Part shown: in pieces, positions 9,401 to 19,700 of the stretch
Layout of the letters: each line of letters begins with the position of its first letter
Numbering within the stretch: position 1 is the stretch's first letter
Notes under the pieces: model-generated
What the model was told of the DNA's origin: nothing
What the model saw: the letters and a program-made list of their open reading frames with translations, nothing else
Database searches by the model: none
Assembly (NCBI RefSeq): GCF_964340395.1
Contig: NC_135569.1
Coordinates: 13,616,019-13,653,518, forward strand
Origin: Glandiceps talaboti
Taxonomy: Eukaryota > Hemichordata > Enteropneusta > Spengelidae
Length of the DNA stretch: 37,500 nucleotides
Direction of reading: 5' to 3'
Position numbers and translations under genes: made by a program

Positions 9401-12400
9401 TAACAGACCACTACTTAATTTACAGATGCCATCTCTGACATTCAACAACTTCTGAAAAAATACTATAAAGATGAGCTGTCGTCCATCAATCCATTGCCAT
9501 GGTGGGATGGAACTGATGCCCTTAAACTTGACGATATATATACGGAATTAGAGCTACTTACGAAAGGTGGTGGAAACGTACCCTTCACTTGGGAAGAAAT
9601 CTTCACTGTGGGCGAAGATGGCACCAGAAGACGACGAATCTTAATAGAAGGTGATCCCGGCTATGGGAAATCTACATTTTGTAGACAATTAGCTTATAAT
9701 TGGACAAAGGGTGACTCTGATAGTCTCAAAAATATAAAGTTTTTATTTTTTCTGGGGTTGGACAAACTTTGTGAATATCACTCAAGCAACCCAACCCATG
9801 ATATGATAGACGCTATCAATTATTTGCTCTTTGGAGATCAGATAAATGATAGGACCAAAGCTGAATTGAGAGAATTTCTTGCAAGCCGCCAATCAGAAAT
9901 ATGTTTTATTTTCGATGGACTCGATGAGGTCAATATTGACGATTTACCAAGGTATTTTAGAAACATGACAGAGCTAGGGCACAGAGATTTGTATCACAGT
10001 GTAGTTATTGTTACGTCTCGTAAAATACGAGATAAAAACCCCAAACATAGATATGATACACAGTTATCGATCAAAGGTTTCAGTGAAAATAAGGCAAATG
10101 AGTTTGTTAGGAAACATGTTAAAGCCTTGGGCATTGAAACTTCGGTCGATGAATTCTTTGAACAACTGAATACTTCAGAAAACAGAGAACATCTATACCA
10201 TTTGATGAAGACTCCTTTAAACACTTTACTAATATGTGATATTTGGGTGCAACAAAGTGGTCAGTTTCCCAAAACGACGACTGATCTGTACTTACAAATT
10301 GCTGAGTTAATCAAACAGAGGTATCTAAATAATGAAAATCTAATTATTGATATCAAAGATATGAGACACCATGAAGATTTACTCTACCTTGCTGAATTGT
10401 CGTACAACAAGTTAGTCACTGAAGGATACAATAAGCCCTTTAGTCACAAAGAAATCGCAAACAACCACACATTATTGAAATTAGGGTTTTTGACAAAAAC
10501 GCAGCACCCGAAATCTTCGGCAAAACCTACTTATGGATTTTTCCATTTTACATTTCTCGAATTCTTTGCTGCCATGTATGTTGCAAAAAATTGCTTCGAC
10601 GACCCGACTAAATTTTCAGATATATTGAAACCATTAGAATGTCATTCTCAGACGTTAGTCTTTATAGCAGGTTTATTGAGGGACGAGGTCGCTCAAATGT
10701 TTAAAGAAATACTAGAGTTTGAGGAGGTGTCGTCCAGAGGATTTCACGTGTCATTAGATTTATTACATGAAAGTGGTAGTGATCAACAAGACGAAACTTT
10801 AGGTTACTGTGCTGCAATATTCCCAGCTCATCTCTTCGTTGACATAAATGAGAGCACAACAGTAAAACAACTGAGGGGAACGACATCTGTCCTAAAGCAC
10901 CCTGGTGTACGTACGGAAACACTTCGTGTGTTTCTGGCATCCTTTAGTCGTGAAGTTGTGGATTTGACTGGCGAACTGATTAGGAGTGCCATTACTAATG
11001 CCAGTCAGGAAATAACAATAGAATTAGTTATTGAATATGATTCTAAGTTAGACAGTGATAATAACTTAGCACACATGGGATCTATCTTACAATCTTGCAA
11101 GTTAAGTAAGTTTACATTTATAGATCGGTCTGACTACACCAAGATGACAAGTATCAATTATTGCAAACACACCGACTGTATATTTAAACCGTCGACTTCT
11201 GTTATTGCCGACTCCATCAACTACACGTTGTCTCCCATAAGTTCAGAGTTCATGGGCCATGTTTCTAATTTTGTAGAAACACACCAATTCAAAGTAATTC
11301 CCCACATTAAATTCGAGAAACGATATTGGAGAGATGAACTCATCACGAAAATTGAAACCTCATGTCGTAATTTTTCATTCTTAGGAAGTGTGACTGATTT
11401 CTACGAGTATTTTCCAAATTTCAATGCGATGTTACAACACAATCATTCAATCGACGATGAAAGAATGAAAGTTGTTGTATTACGGGGATTTGACGGAATA
11501 TTATCGTACGAAGATGTTGTCCCACACGGCCGTGAATTTGTTACCGTACTAGCTGTATGGTCTAATGCACATCTTAAAGATATTTCATTGAATTTGGATC
11601 AACCGAGTGGTGCTGACGTAGAAGTAGTTGAGAACACACTTACTGTCATAGGAGGTCAGGAGACAGCAGAAGTATCTTTAAATATAACGTATGGTAATGA
11701 TGAAATGCCTTATAAAACACTAGTAAAGCTATTCAACAGCTTACTGTCTTATAAAGTGCACGAAATTGCAATCATACCTTGGCCTTTTAAAATACCAAAG
11801 TGTATTTATCACGACCTTGTGGAAATCGTCACATCAATGTTAGCTGTTAATGTTCATAATGTCTCGTGCGTATTTCCGTGTATTGAGACGAAATTCATCG
11901 AATGTATTTGTAAAGGGCTTCAAGGACAAACATCACTAAAGTCCGCAGAGATCAGTTTGCATGACCGTAATGACGAGAAACAACAGACGTCGGAAGAAGT
12001 CAACATGTCTATCGAGGCAAGAGTCGGAAAGGTGACATTTTGGGTAGACGTGAACAAGTTTGACTGGAAGGTTGACGAACTTCCAAATCTATTCAAATCT
12101 TATTTATCGCTTGACGACGCTAAAATCGACTTCAAAATTAACATCAGGTATAAGAGTCACGGAGACACGTATTCGGATGTTACTGATCTACTGACAACAT
12201 TACAGCCATATGAAATCAACGAATTTACTTTTGAAAAAGTATTTCCCCCGAGACCAAACGTTTTGAAAACCTTCCTTACTGAAATCGGGAAAGTTGTGTC
12301 TACCGTTAATGCACGCAAGGCCATTTACAAATTTCCCTTCCTTGAATTTGGGATCATAGAAATTATTTTCAAATATCTACAAGGACAAAGTTCATTTCAT

Positions 12401-13621
12401 CCAGCTAAGATTGACGTTAATCGGGGTGAAATAAATCAACAGTCGTGTGAACATTCAGAAAAAGATGCTAATGTAAGTGTTGAGTTATGTCTACAACTGA
12501 ATAAGGTGGACTCTCACATTAACAATGACATGTGTGAGCTAATTAAGTATACATCGTCAACTGTGGACGAGAACACCAAGGTAGATATCAAAATCACGCG
12601 GAATTTGAAACGAGACAATTTCATGACAGAAGTTGACGAGATTTGCGAGAAATTCCACTTTGTAGAAGATGTTGCCGTGGAAATCATAAATAACTCTTTC
12701 TACGGTGAAATGGCCAAAAATGACCAATGTTCTCGTATCATGAATACAATCGAAGGTTTAGAAAGAGCGAAAATTGTTAAATTGACGTATACAAAATTTC
12801 CGGTGATCGACTACGAGTTTACGATATCGGTGCTCTTAAAGCTGCAACGTCAACAGTTGCTAAAGCGCATAGACATCGAATTCAATGAACATGCCGAATG
12901 TGACTTCATTGGGGACGTAGTACAACATCTGACTATGTATAAATTAACAAAGATGACCAAAGAATGGTTCGACGAGAATACTCTATTTTCCTTGACAACC
13001 ATTGACTCCAAAGTCGAACATCAACTTACAAACATGACTATATCTTGTCGTGTGAAATATCCCATAATAGTTGATATATTAAGTCACTGTGACAGTTTAC
13101 AGGAATGCGTAGTTGACCTTGGGGCAGATATCACGTGGCAACAGAAAATCAACATGTGTAAATCTTTAAGGAATAACTTCCACATGAAAACAATCAAGCT
13201 GGTTAATTTTTCAGAAGATGACATGAATGTAGATATATTTGAAGAGCTAGTAAACAGTATTCTTTACTTTGAAAATCTTGAACAGTTGTCTGTAGACTGG
13301 GAAAGTGTTATTAGCAACAGCCAAGTACAAGCACTATGGCAAAAACTATTCAGTAAACCATCGTTAAAGGTATTTGAGGGGTATCTTGATGGCAATTGTA
13401 ATTTTAATGACAGTGAAATACTTCTAGGGCTATTGGAAGCAGATGCAAATAGGAAAAGCCAACTCACATTGGATATCAGTTATGATACAAATAACACACC
13501 AAATGTCAACATTTTACTGGAGAATGGTTTTACCGTCGATGAAAGTTACTGTCGGGTAAGAAGTGGAAAGATGTGTTTGAAAGGCAAAACCACTACAGTT
13601 ATAATAAAATGGGAGTGGTGA
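6123..13621 (+). CDS. NLR-like protein: DED - basic linker - NACHT NTPase - novel C-terminal repeats
   Basis: The protein has 1603 residues from exons 6123-6435, 7774-7986, 8639-8728 and 9426-13621. All introns are GT-AG and in phase 1, and the frame is kept throughout. The first in-frame ATG is 6123. The frame opens upstream at 6009, but with a TTG. Residues 6-92 are a death effector domain (NLDFLKEVLRVL, then EDCERQL). Exon 3 carries a basic PKKRHKRTRRSK stretch that could be a nuclear localisation signal. The NACHT shows Walker A GDPGYGKST (281-289), Walker B FIFDGLDE (366-373), sensor TSR (402-404) and FFHFTFLEFFAA (577-588) in the winged-helix region. Such proteins are cytosolic sensors that oligomerise on nucleotide binding and recruit DED adaptors or caspases. 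The ligand is unknown. The last 1000 residues lack obvious LRRs. Confidence 0.93.
6576..6905. mobile_element. fold-back MITE in intron 1 of the NLR-like gene
   Basis: The arms are about 150 bp. ACACAGGCACTTGTTTCCC near 6579 pairs with GGGAAACAAGTGCCTGTGT near 6881. TTGTATATGAAAGGG pairs with CCCTTTCATATACAA, and GCAAGTCCACTCACC pairs with GGTGAGCGGACTTGC at the centre. No coding capacity is visible. It belongs to a different family from the 3229 and 4781 elements. Confidence 0.85.
7150..7690. mobile_element. second fold-back element in intron 1 of the NLR-like gene
   Basis: ACAACCAGTGACAGGCAAGC near 7160 is inverted at 7661-7683 (GCTTGCCTGTCACTGGTTGT). The similarity extends inward over about 80 bp with mismatches (ATTTGTAACAAAC against GTTTGTTACTAGT, AACAAATGAATTG against CAACTCATTTGTT). 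A loop of roughly 350 bp holds no gene. The arms are more diverged than in the 6576 element, suggesting an older insertion. Confidence 0.65.
7404..7435 (-). other. hammerhead-like core words CTGATGAG ... CGAAA (degenerate)
   Basis: On the minus strand CTGATGAG (7435-7428) is followed after 19 nt by CGAAA. This is the order and spacing of a hammerhead ribozyme core with stem II between. The intervening sequence gives only a weak, bulged stem, and I see no convincing stems I and III. It is probably a decayed retroelement sequence. Confidence 0.2.
8097..8340 (+). other. unassigned intron 2 segment with CCTCCC direct repeats
   Basis: TATGACCCTCCCCCGC and AAGTGACCCTCCCTCAA lie about 40 bp apart. 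A short frame at 8259-8336 ends in PPLPPR. The composition differs from the AT-rich surroundings and suggests a fragment of an interspersed repeat. I cannot name a family. Confidence 0.3.
9289..9347 (+). promoter_or_regulatory. 26-bp tandem repeat carrying CRE-like TGACGTCA sites
   Basis: A 26-bp unit (ATTCTATTAGAATGGGAGA plus TGACGTC) is repeated. This places TGACTTCA, TGACGTCA (9314-9321) and TGACGTCA (9340-9347) at exact 26-bp spacing. TGACGTCA is the palindromic CREB/ATF consensus. The array sits in intron 3, about 80 bp before the NACHT exon, so it could be an intronic enhancer or a chance minisatellite. Confidence 0.5.
9426..13621 (+). other. exon 4 of the NLR-like gene: NACHT and C-terminal region
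   Basis: This single exon of 4196 bp encodes protein residues 206-1603. The acceptor is TTTACAG at 9419-9425. The open frame continues upstream of the first apparent start near 9494, which is a TTG codon and not a real start. One large exon holding both NACHT and tail is common in expanded animal NLR families. The TGA stop is at 13619-13621. Confidence 0.92.
11663..12940 (+). repeat. three diverged tandem units of about 152 codons in the NLR-like gene
   Basis: Protein units begin near residues 952, 1103 and 1255. Each starts with a beta-like strand (AEVSLNITYG, AKIDFKINIRY, TKVDIKITRN). About 85 residues later comes a helix with GLQGQTSLKSAEI, YLQGQSSFHPAKI or LQRQQLLKRIDI. The spacing is constant within one or two residues while identity is low, which indicates old internal duplication. 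The units do not show the LxxLxLxxN pattern of canonical LRRs. They may be highly diverged LRR blocks or a distinct ligand-binding module. Confidence 0.65.
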
Positions 13622-14904
13622 ATTATATATTCATAATTATATATTCATAATTATATATTCATAATCAATTAACCTTAAAATACAGAAATTGTCGATCGCG
13701 ACTTCTGTTGTCATGTTTATTTTGCAAGCGTACAGTGGTAAAACTAGATGTGAGCTCAGTGTAGCACATAAGTCTTATTGAGATTTGCTTTGACTAAATG
13801 GCAAGAATATATGTGCATGTGATGTGTTATAAAATATTGCCTAGCATCCTTCGAGCACAAGTAGACGTCATATTACCCTCGTGCTGTTATGTATCAATTA
13901 TATTTCCCTCTACTTTTAGTCTCGGGAAATGGTTGCTAAACTAGCCTTCGTGGTAGTAGATGTTTACTAGTGTCCTCATAACCAGGTAATTAAAAGTGTA
14001 TAATATTCAATAACAGATGTTCTTACCAGTGACTTCAACTTTTAGGTATGGATATATTTTCAAGAAAAGCAGTTCTATGTGAACATACAGGTTTATTATC
14101 AAATAGTATTTACAATGTGCTCATTGATTTCATAATATATTACTGTCACCTCTTCAAGGAAAGTGCCTTTTAGCTTTTGAAAATAAGATTGTACAATATG
14201 TTAACATTTTGCTAATATGTTTGCAAAGAATTTATTTTATACTAAACAGAAATGTATATTTTGTATTTGGGAAGAGATGCATTAAAAGTAGTTAGCAAAA
14301 GTTTTCATCACATTTATGTGTACTTTCATGAATGTGTGTGTGTGTGTATGAATACATGTATGGCATTTGAAATCAGTTGGTGCACACAAGAGATATGAGG
14401 GTGAATTCACACACGAACAGACAGATGGAACTCAATGTAATAACCCCCTCCTGGCAGTGCCTGTTGGGGCTAACAATGACTCTCTAGAACCCATGGCTTA
14501 TGAAAATGACTTCATTTCCTAGAGTGGCACTCCATTGAGGAAACAAACTAACTTTTTATTCTTATTTTGCGAGTTTATTACTAAAGATGGTTTTATTTAC
14601 AAATTCAATATTACAGTTCAGTTCATTCCAAGATGAATACATTGTAACTTTCTACACTATTATTCAAAATTTTACAGCTTAAATAAGTTCATGAAAATTT
14701 AATGCAAAAATATATATACATACATGTAAATGACAGACACAAGTAAGATGTACAGAGACAAGTGTTTCTTTGGTAATCAACAATGTTGCAATATATTGAC
14801 CTGAAAGTGCGTTATTTCACTTCTGGTACATGTGGTATGGATACTAGTATACATCAGTCACATTATTTAAACATATAGATATTATTCATCAACATTTTTC
14901 TTCC
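13622..14904. other. 3' flank of the NLR-like gene
   Basis: Immediately after the stop, a 14-bp AATTATATATTCAT unit is repeated about three times (13621-13664). No AATAAA was seen close by. ATTAAA words occur at 13989 and 14281 and are the best polyadenylation candidates. No other gene is visible. Confidence 0.5.
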
Positions 14905-15245
14905 TTCAGACTAGTCTCGGGTACCCAGACTCTTCAATGAGACCACCCTGACGAGAGTCTGGGAAACTACGTTTCAACTACCCCGCGTGGGAGTAACACA
15001 GTACATTTCTTCCAAGTCATAATAAATAGGTTAACAAGCTTGAGAAGTGATAACTTGTTGCAAAAGTATGCCTAAATCCTTTAGCCTACAATGTTTGACA
15101 TGAAATATTCTCCAGCATGCACTGCTCTAGAAGCTACTTCCTGTGCACGCGAGTTGAACTCTCCTTTCCCCAGACTCTTGCTAGGGGAGGTCTCGCAGGC
15201 AGAGCCCCCCAACGGTGAGAGTCAGGGTAACTGAGACTACGTTCA
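14905..15245. mobile_element. MITE-like element with CTCGGGTACCCAGACTC-type inverted ends
   Basis: AGTCTCGGGTACCCAGACTC at about 14914 is mirrored by GAGAGTCAGGGTAACTGAGACT ending near 15238. Internal partial copies of the same motif (GAGAGTCTGGGAAACTACG near 14955 and CCCCAGACTCTTGC near 15168) make each half a smaller imperfect palindrome. No coding sequence is present. Confidence 0.6.
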
Positions 15246-16733
15246 GACAAGGAAAACATGATTAAGATAAGTGGTCTTGTCACTATGAGTAAAAGATGAG
15301 TCTTGACAAAATCCTTACACCACAAGTATATTCCCAGTTATTAAACTAAAGAAAAAATTATTGGAAAATGATATAGCCATACCTGCACAAGAGTGCATGG
15401 TGAAAATAATGGTACAACTTTTACAGAAATTTAATAATTTGGATAAACATATGTATTAATAACAGAATCCTATGCCATGTGACTGCCAGTGTGGGTATTC
15501 TGGTATTTGCACTCATGCTTGGCAGTGTTTTCTGCTTTATGAGGAACATTGGCACGCAGTACTACCACTGAGAACAATGCAAACACTCATACAAATACCC
15601 CAAGTACACCACCGCACTTGCACTCAAGTGTCATGGGCTTCTGTTATAGAATGGACAGTCTCCATTATTTTGTCTGTGATCAAAAAAGCTTAATACTTTC
15701 ACTAAGTTTATATCTTTTTAAAAACCTTTGCAATTCCTTTTTTTTTGAGCTAGATTGTCACAATGAACTAAAACGTTACAATTTCAGAATGTAGAAAACA
15801 CAAGATAGAAACAATCATAAAACACAATCATATATGTACATTTTTACATAAACTGATGAACGAGTCTACCCAGTATATTAATTAGAATAAAAACAATATA
15901 AAATTAATGTAAATGGAATAAAAAATAAAATAATTACAAAATACAAATGAATCAAAATTAAAAGAAAATGAATTTAACAAAAGTAATTGACAGAATTGTG
16001 TACATGGAAGATCATTTTCTACAACCACTTTGCATATTTAAGTTAAAATACCTATTTTCTTGGCGGGGTATATTGGTAAAATCTACCTGCGTAACTCCCC
16101 AGTTAGTTCACCAGAATTCCCTACCAAAATTACGATTCGTGTATACACAGTATGAAAATCAAAGCAAACTTTATCAAATTTACTGCTTTCTTTTTGAAGA
16201 GTTTCAAAACCCTATCAAAGACATAGACAGTGAGATATGTCGTGTCTTTCCGCCCTCAAAGGCCTCCTCACACATGGAATGAATGACCGATGTACTGATG
16301 AGGGCGCCCTGTCACGGCGTACCTTGGTACCTTACTACCAAAGATACTAATATATCTGAAATGGTTCATAACACTCACTTTGAAATACCAATTATTGGTA
16401 CTGCATTCCAACAGTACTGCTATTACAAAATTCAAAATGTACATTTACTGAAAAACAAAACATTGAAGACATCCACACATAATAATGACGTAAATGCAAT
16501 CCATACTTATTTTACTGACTGTTTACAAAGCCCTTTCTGGATTATCAGAAAGATGAAACAAAGAAACAAGAAATATGAGATTAACTAAAAACAAAATTAT
16601 ATAAATTTGCTAAATCAAAATCAAAATTTCAGTTTAAAGAAATTGTACATGTATATGTAATCCATAATGAAACTTCAAATACACATTATATAAACTGACA
16701 CTCAGTTCCAGCCTAAGTGTTTGGGGTGACAGT
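15246..16733 (-). other. probable 3' UTR and downstream region of the LRR gene
   Basis: This lies downstream of the LRR stop on the minus strand and is AT-rich. No exon is recognisable. Two plus-strand open frames at 15968-16282 and 16283-16588 show no recognisable domain. A minus-strand AATAAA (plus TTTATT) appears only near 14553-14595, so the 3' end is uncertain. A dispersed repeat occupies about 15571-15648. Confidence 0.4.
15571..15648 (+). repeat. dispersed repeat family R1, copy 1
   Basis: The pattern is ATGCAAAC...ACAAATACC...AGTAC...TGTCATGGGCTTCTGTTAT. It recurs at 18134-18208 and 24536-24615 in the same orientation with about 60-70% visible similarity, all ending in GG(C/G)TTCTGTTAT or AGGGTTCTGTTAT. 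The class is unknown (SINE-like or MITE). Confidence 0.55.
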
Positions 16734-19700
16734 TTACAGGATAACACAGCGGCTAGCTTCATTGTCATCGTATTGCTCTTCATGATCATCAGACGCTAGT
16801 TTAGGAATGCCATCTAGTTCGTGTAAGTACGGTAATGTCTGGAACACCCTGTAAACAAAATGTTATAGTTTTAATTGACTGTTTATTATCAGGACAAGAA
16901 CAGTACTTTCAAGATTCATACATACACTACAGGAAAGTCTTGCAAGTTATATCATTCTCATCAGATTTGCAGGATTCTCCAAAGTTGGAATGGAGGATGT
17001 TGTCCATGCTGCAACAAGACTTTGATATGTCGATAAAGTAGGATGTGCCCTCAGGGTCAATTATCCTTGAAAATAAAAAAAGTTTTTCAATTCTTTCAAA
17101 TCTTTGCCATGTTCCTATTTCTTTTGAAATAATATTAAAGCGATATTAGGGGTTCATCATTTTCTTTTCAAGGAAATCAAAAGTATTTTATTTTTCCACA
17201 AAGTTAGTACTGACAGCATTCAGTGTGTGATTGTTCTGAATTTCAGAATATTATCATATCATTTTGACCTCTATTTAGATACATAGTGTGGTGACCCTTC
17301 ATTTTTCCCATGTTTTTAAATGAGTGGGTTGACATTTTAAACAAAATTAACAGAAAAAGATTACTTACGAGGTACATTCTACATTACAAATCAACCATTC
17401 ACTCAATGGTTATCTCAGTTATGATCTGAATAGCTTGGTTTTTGTCCTTACCTGTATCGATAGTTAGTGGTAAAGACAACTGGATTTCTTCTTAAATCTA
17501 GTGACTCTAGGGGTACCCTCTTGTTAAGGACACTCAACCCATCAAGTGTATCAATATGATTATCAGCCAAGTTCAATTCCAGTAATTCTGGGAACTTTGG
17601 AAGTTTCTGTTAAATAAGTGAAAACACTGTTATTATAACATGGTTACAAGCATTGCTTCATCTGTTACCTGTCAACACACAGATCAATTGAAATCAAAAA
17701 GTAATAATTTCAAAAATAGGTTTATCTGAGAGCCAGTCATATTTTGAATGACCTGTGTGTCTGTTTATGTTTGTGTGTATCCCCCTGTTTTACAATACAG
17801 CATTTTCCTGACCTCTGTATTACCTATGTACATCTGGGTATTGACTGGTGGCACACAAAAACATATTCAATATGAATTAGAAGTTTTGATCTCTTCAATC
17901 AAATCTTAGCTCACTTTGAGAGCAAATAAAAGTGTAAATCTTTGTTCTTGGAAGAGATAATGTGGAAATTAGGAACTTATCAGTTGGATGTCATGTTTCC
18001 AATTCGATGAAAATTTATTCAAAAACGACACATGACATACTAGTCATGAAAGTAAACTATTATGTAAATTCAGTTGTTTGCTATTCTTAGCTTAAGCCCA
18101 TACTTTTAGGAGTGTAATGAGTGAAAGTGCAGCCAAAACTACTGCAAGCATGAATGCAAATAGCCCTGAGTACCTACACTGGAACTCACATGTCATGGGG
18201 TTCTGTTATTAGTTTTACATGTTTATCTGAAATGGCAAAATTTCATAAAAATCATAGTGTGAGATCACGTGATTTCATGTGTAGCGAAGGATTGAATCCT
18301 CATTTGCATATCATTTGCATGCCAGTATGCAATCATTTTTTCGGTATTGAACTGCAATGAAAATACCACTAATATGTGCATGCACCAATGTAAGTAATCT
18401 CTGGTACATATATGTAAATAAAAAGACCTTATCTAGGATATTAGAGAACTGACTTACTTTGAAATGATCTATGTAATTCATACATAGTGTCAGATGTGTC
18501 AATCTGTGAAAAGAAAGCAACATATTGTCACAAAAAAAGAGAAAAATTTGTTTTCTTGATTATTGTGTCACTTAAATGCAGTATTTGGTAAGGTAAATAA
18601 GTTGGCAAAATCTACTCGAGTTCACTTTACAGGGTCAACCCCCTCCCCAAATAAAGAAAAAAAAAATCAAAATATATATATATTTTTTTTTTTAAATTAA
18701 AATAATTATGGCACAAAGTATGAAATCTATGGGAAGTTTTCCCCCTTTCTGCTTTTTCAATGTTATTGAAACCATAACCTAAAGACTAGGTTATCTGCTG
18801 CGACATACTGGCTTGACAGTTGACATTTTCAAGCCTGATAACCAAGTCTTTGGGCCAACAAAACACTGCAACATCATATTTTTACTACGTACACATGAGT
18901 CTATGATATGGCTGGACAGATGAAAATGTAACACCTTCTCTTAGTTGACTCTGTAAAACTTTTGCATGCTAATAATATCCGGTATCTTAAAGCCCAACTA
19001 TCTAGGAATACTAAGTAATGTGCTTACTAAATGCACATCAAAATTCGATGGTACATCATATACAGAAAGATAACACTTTGACTATACCTTGGAAAGGACA
19101 CAGCATGAATATTGATGAGCGAGTTATCAGCCAGGTTCAGTCTCTCTACACGGATTAACTTCTTGAGAATTCGTACTAAGTTTTCTTTCTGAAATCGATG
19201 ACCGAGATCTTGATAGGACAGATTCAATTCCTGTAAAGAGAATCAGAAACGTTATATTGTAACCTCTCCTCTTCAAGTTCAATAAAACAAGCGATAGAAG
19301 ATAAATCTACAGACAAATCTGTAACCATAGAAACAACATCATTACAAAAACATTCTTATAAACATGAACCTGGGATTTCATTTTAGATTGATCCAATTTC
19401 TTGGTACTGGTTATATTATTTCTACACAGTAACAATATCTTTTTATTTGTTCTTTATATTTGTTCTTTTTGCCAAAACTTTCAAAAGTTAATAAAGAGTA
19501 TTTCTGACTAATAAAGCTAGTATTGCTCTTTTTTTTTATTCTCTTCTTAAATAATTTTAAAAAAAAATAAGCGTGTTCTTTTGTGTGAAATAATGAATAA
19601 TGTGTGATTGAGAAATGGTAGGGGGAACACAAATAACCCATACCCCAGTAGTAATCAGGAAAAATTAAAGAAAGAAACTGGACATATTCCTTCACAAAAC

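Noticed and set aside
9494-9496. NACHT gene starting at 9494 as a single-exon gene
   Set aside because: The codon is TTG, the frame continues upstream to a good acceptor at 9425, and three upstream exons join in phase.
15968-16588. Two adjacent plus-strand frames of 104 and 101 codons
   Set aside because: AT-rich, no recognisable domain, and antisense to the probable 3' UTR of the LRR gene. They are likely chance.
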